64,000 nucleotides of DNA, taken from Sisyra terminalis. Its lineage: Eukaryota > Arthropoda > Insecta > Neuroptera > Sisyridae. Shown in pieces: positions 23,393 to 35,634 of this stretch. The stretch covers positions 60,336,630-60,400,629 of the forward strand of contig OY292274.1 in the NCBI GenBank assembly GCA_958496175.1, written 5' to 3'. Both the position numbers and the translations under genes were made by a program. The notes under the pieces are model-generated. The model made no database searches. It had not been told where the DNA came from and saw only the letters and a program-made list of their open reading frames with translations. Within the stretch, counting starts at the first letter, position 1; each line of letters starts with the position of its first letter.

Positions 23393-24540
23393 GTTTATTA
23401 TCATCAAGAACGTTTGTCAAGGATAAAATAGAAGACAATCATTTGGGACTAAATTTGAACAACTTACAAAGCAAATACATGAGGCCTGGAATTGTCCTGG
23501 TGGAACTATGCCACTATGCCACTAAAGAAGTTTAACTTAAAAAAAAATCAAAAGCTTCTGATCTTGATGCTCTATTTTTAAATGATAAAACATTTTTTCT
23601 CTCGAAATACAGCTGCATTTTACGTTTTATACCGACAAACATACATTTTTGCAAATTTATCTGAAAAATCAACGTTATTTATTATTCTTTTTCTCGCGGT
23701 GAAATTGCCATATAAAAAATTTAAATTTTTCAATTTTCCCTCGCAGCAAATTTAATTAAATAAAACCGTCCAACTGCCAAACATATGGCATAACATAAAG
23801 TAGTTGTCACAATTTTATTTCCTCTTGATTATATTTGGTTCACACCTCGAATCTCCGAGGTGACAATATAAACCGGGCAAATTACAACGATAAAACCGGT
23901 AATACACTTTGCAAATTAAAATCGACCGATCTGAAGCACTCGAGTGAGCAATTGTGAAAAAAAATCAGTGATACAAATTGTAATTTCAACCAAATACGAT
24001 CGGAAAAAAGAACGACTTATGGGAAAAAGTTGGATTTAATCACATAATTTCCAATCAATTATCTCATGTCTGCAGCTATCCGCTACTCCTCGTTTGATCT
24101 TGTCGGCAAAACTTTGATTAATAAGTTGAGGAAGACCAATGAAGACAATCGAACAAAGAAGAAGTTTAACTCAAACTTGGAAAATAAACGTAATTGTTAA
24201 CTTAAAAACCACATTTGCAGCATTTTTGCTTTATTGAGTTCAAATTGGTTTTTTTTAATCTATTTCCGTTTTTTACGATTTTAATTTAACTTTAAAGTTT
24301 ACTGTATTGGAAACTAAATCAAAGTAAATTCGATACGATTTTATTTCATCTGATTTCATGTCTTTTTTAACTTAAATTACATTTCTGTTTATTTAAAATT
24401 TTAATGTTTTTACAAATAAAATTCTTCATCATCAAAATTAAAATATATCGATAAATTTGTTGTGTCTATACTTTGCATAATATTATTTATTTTTTTAGCA
24501 GGAAAGTGGACTTAAAGTATATAAATCCATATACTAATAT
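23393..24540. other. No recognised feature
   Basis: A moderately GC-richer stretch at 23820-24110 includes the small hairpin cctcgaatctccgagg and reads like unique DNA. No ORF or splice-bounded exon can be supported. Confidence 0.45.
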
Positions 24541-25112
24541 GGTATATTAAAACTATGAATTTAAGTACTAAATAAAAGATATTTTATGTTATCATAGATT
24601 TTTAAATACACTGATTTTTCAATAAAAACAGCGTTAAGATATCTCTTAAGTCTATTAGAAAACGCTTTGAATAATGCTTTTTCCCAACACAAAATATATT
24701 TTAGTAATAATATTTGTTTTTTAAGCAGGAAAGTGGACTTAAAGGATATAAATCCATATACTAAAAATTAATTCAGCGACGTTCGGTCCTTTATTTGACC
24801 TTCATCAGGTTGTTTAATATAAAGTACTTTATATTAAGAAGCCTGATGAAGGTCAAATAAAAGACCAAAACGGTGCTGAATTAATTATTAGTATATGCAT
24901 TTACATCCTTTAAATCCACTTTCCTGCTAAAAAAACAAATAATATTATTAAAATATATTTTGTGTTGGGGAAAAGCATAAGTCAAAGCGTTTTCTAATAG
25001 ACTTAAGAGATATCTTAACGCTGTTTTTATTGAAAAATCAGAGTATCTAAAAATCTATGATACCATAAAAATATATTTTATTTGGTACTAAAATTCATAG
25101 TTTTATTATACC
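24541..25112. mobile_element. Near-perfect palindrome with two decayed hammerhead-like motifs
   Basis: Arms of about 285 bp meet at aaagtacttt (24821-24830) with no spacer. Each arm contains gcaggaaagtggacttaaag, aattaattcagc and a motif with CTGATGA, GGTC...GACC stem and an A-rich core. The left arm (minus strand, 24782-24808) ends the stem with GAAC, one A short of GAAA. The right arm (plus strand, 24843-24870) has AAAA in place of GAAA. Both would be expected to be inactive. Probably Penelope-derived, by analogy with the other pairs. Confidence 0.65.
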
Positions 25113-26590
25113 TACTCTTAATTTATATTCTAAATTATATATTCTTACTTTATCTATCATTAAATTAAAGAGCATAAATAAAAAGACATACCAAAACTTA
25201 CATTAGTTTGGTAATCATGATTCTATTTTAATGTTTATCAAGGGAAATTTGAAGATTTTTAATAATACCAAAAGTCAACTCTTGTAAATTTTTTCAACTT
25301 TTTTCAAGTTTTTCTTCTGCAAACAATAAATCACAAAAATTATGTTTTATTCAAATAAAGCTTGACAAAAATAATTTATTGTATATATTATGATATAATA
25401 AAGCAAGAAACTACCAAAAAGCTAGGATTGGTAAAGTAAAATTTTTTTGAATCTCCATAGCTTTAAGCCATAGCTTGAACAGTAATATTTCAATGACACA
25501 TTTAATGACTTAAAAGTAATCTACTCCATAGTATTACCATGGACTATAGTATGAAAATCTAGTCACTGATTTAATAAGTCTTTGAACGCAAAACTTTTAT
25601 AAACAGAAATATCTATACATAAATCATAAAAAATAAAAGTTTTACTGTTGATATCCTTGTGGTAAATATCCTATTTTTTATTCTAGGCAGGTAAATTTCG
25701 TCAAAAAAATGATATTTTCAAGTTTCGTGCTTTTTTCTTCAGGCATATCAAACATAAAAGCCTTGAAATACAAAAGCAAGATAGGTCAATTCAATTCAAT
25801 TTGGCAGACATTTCAACGTATTGAATCCTTTGTGTAAATAATAAAACCAGGAAATCAAGGGCGAAGAACCATATCGTTCACCCATTGAGAAGTTATAAGT
25901 TCAAGGATAATGCTTCTTTTAAACAAATATTTCAATTGCAACTTTATTTTCCTTTAAAGACCTCAACATATTCATCAGGAAATCGAACAAAGGAAAAATA
26001 TAAAAAATATTTTAGACTTAAGGATTTTAAATTATTCATAAACATATTTAAAAAATGCTGCAATTTTTTTAAAAGTCAATTTTAAACCTCCTTGGAGAAT
26101 TGAATAATGAATTTAAATAAAAATTAAGCTTGAATTAAATATTTGAAATGTCAATTTGATTTGGGCATTACCACCGAAAATAAAAAAGAAATACGTGTTG
26201 AATAAATTTGTGAATTTTAACTCAAAAATCAATCAAACTGCGGGCACCGCGGGTCGTAAACTAATGTCCTTAAAGAATTTTTATGGTTCCATAATATTTC
26301 TAGTATTTTAAACTAAGATCATTTCAAGTAATAAATTGACTTTTCAATAGAAGTTTAGGTATTAGAAAATAAAAATTAGTCGATTAATTATCTCAAAATT
26401 AACGTAGGAAGAATCAAAATCTGACAAGGGAATTACATTTGTTTGAAATATAGATTTCAGTATTGACCAGTAGGAACTACAGAAGAATTTTTCAGCATTG
26501 TATCATATAAAAATAATCACCTACAACAGCAACGCCAATTTGAAATATGAAATTTGGATGGTAATCTCTTGGCCATCGTCGCTTTAAGCG
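25113..26590. other. No recognised feature
   Basis: AT-rich sequence. The ORF at 25885-26085 is not supported by any domain or context. Confidence 0.45.
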
Positions 26591-26597
26591 ACATGGA

Positions 26598-27758
26598 GGA
26601 TTTTTCAGGTGTTGAGTAGAGGAGAGAATTTGAACTTCTGGATTAGATATGAGAAAAATTTATCGTAAAATTTAATAAATCGATCAAAAATTAGTTCGGA
26701 AATATAAGGGACGTTAAGATCTCTATGAATTACATCACTTATGATATAATAGGGAGCATTAAGAATTTTTCGAACAACTTTACACTGAATAGCTTGGATA
26801 CGCTTAATATTAGAGAGTTTTCTGGAGCTCGACAATTCTTTTCCATAGGATAAAATAGGTCTAATAAGGGATTTATAAATTATTCATTTAGTCTATACGT
26901 TAATGAAAGATTGATGCCCTAAAAGTTTTCGTAGAAGTCCGAAGCGTCTATTGAGGTCTTGTCTCAATCTTATGTGGGGATTCCACCTAATACGACTTTC
27001 TAGGTAAAACCCTAAATAGCGAACTTCTATGGATATATGGTAAAATGTGGACATCGTTGTCTATTTAAGGTAAATATTATTTTATTATTTTATTATTTTA
27101 TAATTTTTACATTCCATTTATGGCACCAATTGATAATAAGATCGAGGTATTGTTGCATTTTATTGGTAGTTTAGAACGGATTTGGATCAGTGACAAGTAT
27201 TGCAGTATTATCTGCGTTGGTAGTTATCATTATGAGGCGATGAATTGGAATATCCAATATGTAAATGGTATAAAGGACGGGACTCAATATGCAACCCTGA
27301 GGAACCCCGGCGAGGATGGGTTTAAGTGGAGACTTCAAATCCACATTCCACTCAAAAGTAGCGGCCAGAAAGATACAACTTGAGGATTAGAAAGTATTTA
27401 GTTAGTAAATAAAATTTAAGTTTGTATTAAAGTCCTGGGTACCATACCCGGTCGAATATCTATGTTATATTTAAAAATGCTCCTTAACAGTATTGTTTTC
27501 TTTCAAAAGCCACAAAGATTTCATCAACGATCTTGAAACATTGCTGAGTTGTAGAGTGAAATGGTCTGAAACCGAATTGGTGAGAAGGAATAACTTTATG
27601 ATTCTCAAGTATAGGGGAAATTCTTTTTAAAAGTAATTTTTCAAAAATTTTAGAAAATGGAGGAAGTAAGCTTATGGATCTATAGGATGATGTATCAACA
27701 GCTGATTTATTTGGTTTCAGGATAAGAATTACAGTGAAGTATTTCCATTGTTATGGAA
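26598..27758 (-). pseudogene. Jockey-like non-LTR reverse transcriptase, degenerate
   Basis: Read on the minus strand through stops and frameshifts, the RT blocks come in the correct order. First, near 27758, WKYFTVILILKPNKS; then SSYRSISLLPPFSKIFEKLL with HQFGFR; then a broken motif A (FDRVWYPGL). Next is GVPQGCILSPVLYTIYILDI (27250-27309), then NADN where (F/Y)ADD should be. The C-terminal part follows: RPILSYGKEL, CKVVRKILNAPYYI, VIHRDLNVPYI. Loss of the catalytic aspartate and several stops make it dead. Its right end abuts the Tc1-like fragment. Confidence 0.85.
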
Positions 27759-27784
27759 AATGTGTAGTACGAAGAATTGCGTTG

Positions 27785-28420
27785 TAATTATTAGACTAAA
27801 AAGAAGATTTTCACTTTCTTCCAGCAATGTAATGCCCAGACTATAAAACATCCAACATCAGTTATGGTTTGGAGCTGCATGTCAGCAAAAGATACCGGTA
27901 GGATATATATTGTGGAAGGTACTGTGAGGCAAGACCAATATATACGAGTCTTGGAAACGAGGTTATTGCCTCAAACTTAAGGGTGGTTTCCGGAAGAAAA
28001 TTTTATCTTTATGCAGGATGGAGCTCCTTATCATAAAGCCAAAAAAGTTATGGATTTCCTAAAAAATTCTAACATTAATGTGCCTTCTTGGCCAGGAAAT
28101 AGTTCTGATGCTAATCCCATAGAAAATTTTTGAGCCATTATGAGGAAAAAACTAAAAAAATAAACTATTACAACACGGGTGAATCTGATTACCGAACTCA
28201 TTAGGATTTGGCATCATAATAACGTCATATAAATGAAAAAAATAGTATAGAGCATGCCAGAATGAGAAAAATAAATTATAAACAATAAAAGGTATCACAC
28301 AAAATATTAGATGAGAGAAATTATTATAATTTTTAAATTTATGACATTTAAAAACAAAAATATGTTTTTTTTTCTTGAGTTGTTTTGAGTCTAATAATTT
28401 TCACACCTCTGTATGTAGTG
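27785..28420 (+). pseudogene. Tc1-like transposase remnant
   Basis: The reading frame begins mid-protein: KHPTSVMVWSCMSAKDTGRI, then VRQDQYIRVLETRLLPQ, a stop, then FIFMQDGAPYHKAKKVMDFL and VPSWPGNSSDANPIENF, a stop, and a decayed tail (SMPE). QDGAPYH carries the second catalytic Asp and NPIEN the third acidic residue of the DDE/D triad. The first Asp and the DNA-binding domain are lost. The 3' terminal repeat appears to end near 28418 (inverse of cactacatacagaggtgtga). It is adjacent to the Jockey remnant at its left. Confidence 0.85.
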
Positions 28421-28486
28421 GTAAGGTAGACAAAAAATAAAATAAATAAGGACGAAACTGTGCCACCTGTTTTTCAAAAGTAGTGC

Positions 28487-30106
28487 ATTTTAGGATATGG
28501 AGCATTCCATGAGAAATAGGAAAATAACTTTGAATTAATAATTCCTCTTATTATTTTAAATTTAGCCCTTACTTATAACAAAAATTATAAATTTTACTAA
28601 TATCAAAAGAATTTTTTCTAAAACGATAAAAAATCGATTTTTTGGTTTAGCTAACATTCGAATACAAGTTAGTACCTGTATTCATGGGAAATGTTCCTGT
28701 TAGCAACATTGGTTTTAACCATCTAATTAATTTCAGCAAGTTTATCATTATATTCAGAAGACCAATAACATTATAAACAAAAGGACTACGATTTGTTTAA
28801 TCGAAAAGATACGTTAGTTTTTGTATATTTCGTGTTTGAATATAAGATAATTACATGTCCCACCAGTCACACAAAAAGATACAAAAGTTGTTTTTTTAAC
28901 CTCAAACCGTTCTAATTCATTTTTTTTTCTTGGTAGAAGTAAAAATAAACATGTCTTAAATAATTTAAACTTCTTATGATTGTTAAAAAGTCTATATTAT
29001 AGTCTCTAGGTTCTTTTAGAATATGTACCACCAATCACATGTGACTGGTAGGACTATAACTTATAACCAATACATGATAGATTTTTTTTTGAATTGGATA
29101 GAATTGGATACATGATAGAATTGGAGTTTTTTTTTGCTTCTGGTCATGGTAAAGGAGCAGTTAATGGTGATGGTTGATGGTATCGGAGCAATAGCAAAAC
29201 GAACTCTTTGGTCTGCTATTATAACAAGAAAAGCAGTAATTAAAAGTAGTAAAGACTGCCACGACTATTTAGTGTTAAAAAGTATCAATGGGATCTATTT
29301 TTTCTTTGTTGGAGATTAAAAAAAAACATTCACATCTTAACAAACAATGGAAAAACATTAAAAAAAATCCATGCATAGAAAACAACATTATTTTAAAGTT
29401 GATGACAATAAAAGCATTAGTTATTATTTGACGGCAACATCATCAGAGTCCAATAATGTAAGGCACTGGACTTTATTCTTCAAGGATAATGATTGAATAA
29501 AAATTAATTTAATGTTTATTCGGAAATTATAGAAAAAATTTAAGTCTAAACGATATTCTTGTGTTACCGAAAATATATAAATGTATAGAAATAAATAAAA
29601 TTCTACCTTAAATCAAAAACCTCCAACAATACGTTGCCCAATTAATAATACAAAGATAGACAAAATATAAAAGTGTCATTAACGAAAAATTTTGTTTACA
29701 CATTTTGTACTTGTCCCACCAGTCACTATACTTTTTTTTAATTTTCTTCTATGTAAGTAATTAGTCTAATACTAGATGAAAATGAAATAATGTGAGATAA
29801 ATATAGTAGAAGGAAGAAAATATCTATTGAAAATTTAGTAGTCGAACTGAAATTTGTGTTTAAGTGCACCATAGTAAGAGAAAAGGATTTTTTGGTGTCC
29901 CACTAGTCACACTAATTCAAGTGACAGTTACAAGAAACTAAGAAAAAAAAAGATTTTTTTTATTAAGTGATGTTGTTAATTGGTTATTTTTCTATAAAAT
30001 GAGATACATTTTATGATTATACTAGTTTCAATCATCTAATTATAGCTCATAATTAGTCGAAATTCAAAGTCAAATGTCCCACCAGTCACCATGGAATGCC
30101 ACATAT
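28487..30106. mobile_element. Possible TIR element with a repeated 15-bp motif
   Basis: Bounded by ggagcattccatgag (28497) and its approximate inverse catggaatgccacata (30090). Inside, TGTCCCACCAGTCAC or a one- to two-base variant occurs at 28856, 29024, 29712, 29896 and 30075. An inverted degenerate copy lies at 29041-29055. The last copy lies just inside the right terminus. No transposase ORF is intact; the 61-residue ORF at 29134 is unremarkable. Boundaries are an inference. Confidence 0.4.
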
Positions 30107-31454
30107 ACATTTAAAGGAAAACAGTTCTTATTTTTCCTTAAACATTATTAAAGGTGTACTAAGTTTTGAATCAGTCTGTATATTTGATTGTTAAATATTA
30201 TCATAATTCTTCTATCCTGGTTACTCTGTAGAAATTAGGTTTACAGTTTAGCTTAAATAATTCTTTTAAAAAAACGAACTGTATTTTCAGCAAGAAACAT
30301 GACTGACAGTTTATAGGAAAATTATCGTTTTTTTATTCTTTTAACTTTTTATTTGATTTTCCCGGAAAAGAAATAAAATGTTGCTTACAATTCAAGTTAC
30401 CTACACTCATGCATATTACACCACTTCTTGAGAAAAATTCATGTCAGGAATCGATTCCCCTTTTTTACACATCCAGACCTTCCTTAAATTTTTAATGATA
30501 AAATTCATAAACTTCTTACTTCGTTTCCCACGAAAATCGCTGACTAAGCAATTTTCGTTAAATTTATGAATGTCTCAGAAAATTTTCTAATGTCTTATCA
30601 CAAATTTCTTTCCGAACCAAGTCGCTGGATGCAATATTTGTACATTTCTCATCTCGTTTATCGAGGATACGAACTTAATTAAAGTTTTGCCATAACCAAA
30701 ACAACAAATGGAACTAAAACTAGATACGACGCCACTTTTGAAGTGTATCGCTGTGCTTTTCACTTGAGCTTTTTGGCAAAAGCTCGTATGAAAAAGGAAG
30801 ATTCCATGTGAAATGTCATTCAAAGCAGTTAGACCTTTTTTAGTATTACATTAGAAACTTTGTTGATGTCTTTATAAATAAGTTGGCAATATACCGAGTT
30901 ATACTAAAGTTAAGATATGGGTTATACTACCTACTCTGTAATTAGGCAAATATGAACCGAAATTGATGCTTAACACTTTTTTCATGATAGGAAATAAAAA
31001 ATAAATGGCAAATGTAAAGTTGTGCTTGAATAAATATTGAACTTTTCATAACAATTTTCAAACTTCAATTTTATTACCTGATCTTTTTCATAAAGTGAAA
31101 TATTTTCTACGTATCTATTTAAGTTTTATACGTAAAAAGAAATAGCAAAAACATTATTAATAAATAAGCATTGGTAGTTGGCAGTATGAAAAACGTATTT
31201 CCATTTTTCGCAATCTATAACGTATTCCTTAACACCATCATTATTTTTCTCATTCTTGCATGAAATATTTGAAAAGTGCCTTTAAAAGTTATTTATTAAG
31301 AATTTTTTATGACTACATATTTTGTCAAAGAAAATAATATAACTTTCTTCATTGAATTCTATAAGTTTCTAAGCTGTACAACTTAAGTACTGCTTTACAG
31401 ATTAAAAATAAAATACTTCGTTTTTTTCCAAAGCATAATCACATTTATTAAGTA
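30107..31454. other. No recognised feature
   Basis: AT-rich. The ORF at 30587-30823 (minus) has no recognisable domain. Confidence 0.45.
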
Positions 31455-32600
31455 CTAGTAGTTGCCCGTTGCACTCGCAACTAAAGGTTTCATCTCAATA
31501 AAATGTTTAATATGAGATAATGTAGAGTTAATCAACAATCGAAATTTTAAATTAAATAATCAAAGTGTTGTTAATATAAAAAAAAGTTTATCTAAAATTA
31601 TGTTAAGAAATAAAATTTAAGTGTTTTTTTATATCATTTTAATAACAACATTTTAAATAACGTCATTTCACTAAATTAGTATGAAAGTTTAATACTTATG
31701 TAGTGCTTATACCAAATAGGCGATTTTAAATTTAGGTTCGTTTTTCAACAATCAAACTTTTTAAAATTATTTTTTTATGAACCAATGGTTGTGATCTGGA
31801 GTAATTATATATTCGACTGAAAAGCATTAAGGTAGCCATTTTTTGCCATATATGTCACTGTCAATTCAAATATAAAATCTTCGATACTAACTTTTTTTCG
31901 GTATTTAGAACAATTTGAAAACCAATTATTGTTATTGAAAATAAATAAAATATTCGAATTTACTTCCACGCTTTCCACCTATTTCCAACAATTGTGTATG
32001 TACAACGTCCAAATGTGCGAAATCGAATAGCTTTTTAGTCATGTTAACTAACATAAAGAAGGTCATTATTTTTTTTCGTTTTACATTGTACTTTCAAATA
32101 TAAGTGCAGATTTGTGTCGATGAAATTTGGAAAGTTTTTTCCTTATACAATGCAGAAATATAATAAGTAAGGGTTTTTGAAAATTTCTCCCCTACAAGAG
32201 TGAAAAACGGTAGCAAAGTTTGTAAGGAATAACATTTAATGAACAATCGAAATTTCAAATTTAATAATCAATCAAAATCCGTTAAAAGCGAAACGTTATT
32301 ACTGGTTAATATAAAACAAAGTTGATTAATTATTAGAAACAAAAACTGAGTGTCTGCTTAAAAATAAAAACTCTGATAAGTAGATATATCTGAAAAGGTT
32401 AATTGAAGTTTATAAATGAGCATTATGTTTTTGGCTTTCACATATTGTAAGCCTGAAAATTCAAAATACGTATTCACAAATAAATACATTAGTGAGTGAG
32501 TATCATTACCAACGTTTTGAATGCGTAAGTGGGGATAACAGAGCGCATGCGTATAGCCTATTCTGCACGGACGCACGGCAAGATAGGCAATTTATATATA
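31455..32600 (+). mobile_element. Helitron-like element, divergent copy
   Basis: Blocks match the 46.07-48.68 kb element in order: taatgtagagttaatcaac, ataacgtcatttcacta, cttttttcggtatttagaac, tgtatgtacaacgtc, gatgaaatttggaaag and ttggctttcacatattgtaa. Only one arm of the internal 209-bp palindrome is present here. The left edge reads ACTAGTAGTTGCCCGTTGC. No coding. Confidence 0.55.
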
Positions 32601-32788
32601 AGATTGTTTAATCTACGGCAGCGATTGGGGAACCGGGGTAAATTACCCCAAATGGGGTAAAAATAAATTTTTTTTGAGTAACAAGGAAATTTTTCTAATA
32701 TTTCTATTAATACGTAAACAGAAATCGATTAAACGCCGAAGACTGTATTCAAATTGATCTTTCACCAAAAAGTCCCAATTTTGAAGTT

Positions 32789-33001
32789 CAGTGTAATCGC
32801 ACTAATCCGGCACTATTAAAAACCGGAGGGTGTCAAATTATTGAAATGTTTGGATTACTGGATTATAGTGAAAAAGTCATAGGTAATGAATAAAATAAAG
32901 CCTTTCATAAAGCGCACAGGTATAGATGAGCGAGGGAGGCGTGGGCGGAAAGTGCCGGATTATTGGATGTACAAATCTATCGAATTAGTGAGATTACACT
33001 G
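32789..33001. mobile_element. pogo/Tigger-like MITE
   Basis: 213 bp with inverted ends CAGTGTAATCGCACTAATCC and its counterpart (ggattattgg...attagtgagattacactg). Resembles short non-autonomous pogo/Tigger derivatives. The ORF at 32886-33071 is part of it and not a gene. Confidence 0.6.
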
Positions 33002-33304
33002 TAATTATATCAAACTTGAAGCAACATCATTTTTCCAAAACCTATACGACAAATACTTTAACGATAATTAATTCAACAAACAATGTTTATTTAAAATTTA
33101 CATTTATTGTTTTCTTTTCAGAATGGGGGGTAAAAAATGGTTAAGAATGGTTAAAAAGTTCTCCGACCACTGATCTACGGCTTGAATTGGATGCCAAAAA
33201 TTTTAGCGTACAAATGAATAATTTTACAGTATATGATAATGGTGCAAATCTTCTCGTTGTTATCATTGATAAAAATAATAAAAAAAAATATTTGGTAAAC
33301 TTAC

Positions 33305-33437
33305 CTGCCGCATAGTTCGAATGATATTTAAGTAGCTAAACGAAATAACACAAACCGGAACCACAAGGCCAAATGCGAATAAAAACAGAATGTAGGTGGT
33401 ACTTCCATAAGTTTTCGATTCCCAGTTTACCGAACAA
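33305..33437 (-). CDS. c-opsin: c-opsin (pteropsin) exon: extracellular loop 2 to TM5
   Basis: Acceptor tgttacag|T and donor CGGCAG|gtaagt on the minus strand. The first base completes AGT (Ser), giving SCSVNWESKTYGSTTYI. The Cys after this Ser is the loop-2 cysteine that pairs with the TM3 cysteine. TM5 follows (ILFLFAFGLVVPVCVISFSY, with the conserved Pro), then LNIIRTMRQ entering intracellular loop 3. The exon is 133 bp: one base plus 44 codons, ending in phase 0. It is about 7.8 kb from the preceding exon. That intron holds family C fragments, mariner fragments and a family A foldback. Confidence 0.92.
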
Positions 33438-34863
33438 CTGTAACACAAAATAAACACCAAACAATAAGTAAGTAAAAAGAATTTAAACTTTCAACTGAAT
33501 TTAAAGAATAAATTGTGTCTTCAACTGTAAATATCTAAAAAAAAAAAATATTGAGTAGTAGTCCCTATAACTATATATCGTCATTAACCGGGAAACTAAA
33601 TCTACCATCCTGCAAAATTTGAACTAAATCCGTGACCCCAAGACCTCGTTAACCCAAAAATAAATGGATAATATTTCCTTTTAATCATTGGTTTTTAACG
33701 GACAATTTATTTATCAAAGGTAATGCATTTCTGAAAAATCATAAACCACTTTTGTTATAAATACTTATTTTCATGTTATGCATTTAAATTTTATACCTGA
33801 CGTTATTATTTATTTTTTTTTACTATTTTATTTTGCAAATTGGGTCAGCGCCATTAAATGTGCATAAATGACAAAAGGACTTGCAGCTAAATAAAGGATA
33901 AATTATCTCATTCAGTGCATATAATGCAATATTTTTTCTTTATTTTCATGAGGCAAACTGAAATAATACATAAGTGCTCTATTCTACTCGTTTAAAGACC
34001 ATTTGTTCGGCTCAAATGCTAAATCATAACTACTATCTACGTTTTAAATCCAAACGGTACAAAAAAAAAAACATTATGTGTTCTATATATTCCATTCTAA
34101 ACAATTAAAACTTCCTGAGAGTTAATAAAGAAGTGGATGATAAATTTTCAAGAGAAAATATTATGAAAACTATTTTTTTTTTGCCACACAAAAAGTATTC
34201 CAATGTCTTTGGAAAATTCAAAACGAAAACATGAAGATATTGAAGTGGATTAAGCTTTTAAATAAAGATAATCTCTTGAGAGTTCTCAAATATTCATCGG
34301 AGGACTTTAAAAAGGTAGACAATTTTAATTTTGCAGGAAAAGATTTTTCTTACAAATCTTTTTTATAGCAGGTATCATATGAAATACAGATAGACAAATT
34401 TCTTCTCTTAAACCAACGTTTTCTCGTATGAAAGATAAGAAACACTTGAATATATAATAGAACTCTTTAAGTATGTATATTGTATAATCCTCGTTAATGT
34501 TTATCAAGGAAAATTTGCCAAATTAATATAATTTGAAATTCTTAAAAGATACGTAGGTGCCTCAATAATTTTTTTAAATTGAAGTTTAAAGGTCAAGCGT
34601 ATGATGATTCCAAGAAAAGAATTTTAGGTAAATAATTTTCAAGTTATGAAGAATTAAATTAAAAAAAAATCCTAAGTCTGAATTTGATAGTTTTTAAGCG
34701 GTACAGCAATTAGTTTTGGGTTATAATCTTTAAAAACCACAATAATAAGAATATAAGAGATTAGAAGTAGGTTTGTTGAAAATTGAATAGAAAGAGAAAC
34801 ATTTATGTTGGAACCATTAAAATTTTGCACTTGTGTCTACATCATTGTGTGATGTATACAATT
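33438..34863 (-). other. c-opsin intron sequence, no recognised feature
   Basis: First part of the ~7.8-kb intron between the TM5 exon and the TM3-TM4 exon. AT-rich, with no exon or repeat boundary that I can support. Confidence 0.5.
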
Positions 34864-35507
34864 TAGGGTGATTTTTTTTTTTGACATTTTTTTTTTGGTC
34901 CCATTGTGAAATTTTGTTGGAAATACCAAAAAAAAAAATTCTCTCAAAGTTTGAGCCCTTAATATTAATTTTAAGTCCTCGACCAAGACGTGTATAGATT
35001 TCCCATTGAAAATACACGGAAACTCTGATTTTTTATTTTTAAATTTCTATATCTCAGCGGCATTTCATGGGATCGCTTTTACCAAAGATGGTTTTTTCTC
35101 AGAATAAAACGCTCTACAAAAGTGCCCATTGCGACAAAGTCGTAACTCACACCGGTGAGGTAGTACGGGCCACTAAACTTGATTTTTCCATAAAATTCGC
35201 GTTTTTTTTGCATTTATCTCGTAAATAACAAGAGCTACGGAAAAATTATAAATGAAAAACTTGTAGAGAATTTAATTTCCTACAAAACAGTTTCTCTAGA
35301 CTAAATCGCGAAGATCAATATTAAACGAGATATTAAGCCTTGAGTTGATTTTTCTGTGAAATTTTTGATTTACCCGTACTACCTCACCGGTGTGAGTTAC
35401 GACTTTGTCGCAATGGGCACTTTTGTAGAGGGTTTAATTCTGAAAAAAAACCATCTTCGGAAAAAGCGATCCCACGAAATGCCGCTGAGATATAGAAATT
35501 TAAAATC
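34864..35507. mobile_element. Foldback family A, copy 3 (right arm truncated)
   Basis: Starts TAGGGTGATTTTTTT and follows family A through the left arm and loop (same orientation as copy 2). The right arm then runs to agatatagaaatttaaaatc, where the similarity stops and the right terminus is missing. About 45 bp around the inner right arm (after gatttttctgtgaaat) is also altered. Confidence 0.82.
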
Positions 35508-35634
35508 TTACGATTCTATTTTCTTAAAATTACATATCTATTTGTTTAGTACTATTTCTATTTCTTTTTATTCCAGCTAATCATAGAAGATATATTTTAC
35601 TTCAACCTTATTATAAACGTATGTAAAGTGGTTC

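Larger units (their letters stand above)
4104..33304 (-). other. c-opsin intron of about 29.2 kb, filled with transposons
   Basis: Bounded by the donor at 33303-33304 and the acceptor at 4104-4105, with phase 0 on both sides (MRQ|QNS). It holds the 355-bp tandem array, foldback families A, B and E, a family C element, Jockey- and Tc1-like remains, Helitron-like pieces and hammerhead-bearing palindromes. I see no additional opsin exon inside. The conserved protein order TM5-loop3-TM6 leaves no missing residues between the flanking exons. Confidence 0.85.

Noticed and set aside
32789..33071. Small gene at 32886-33071
   Set aside because: Its coding part falls inside a 213-bp pogo/Tigger-like MITE.
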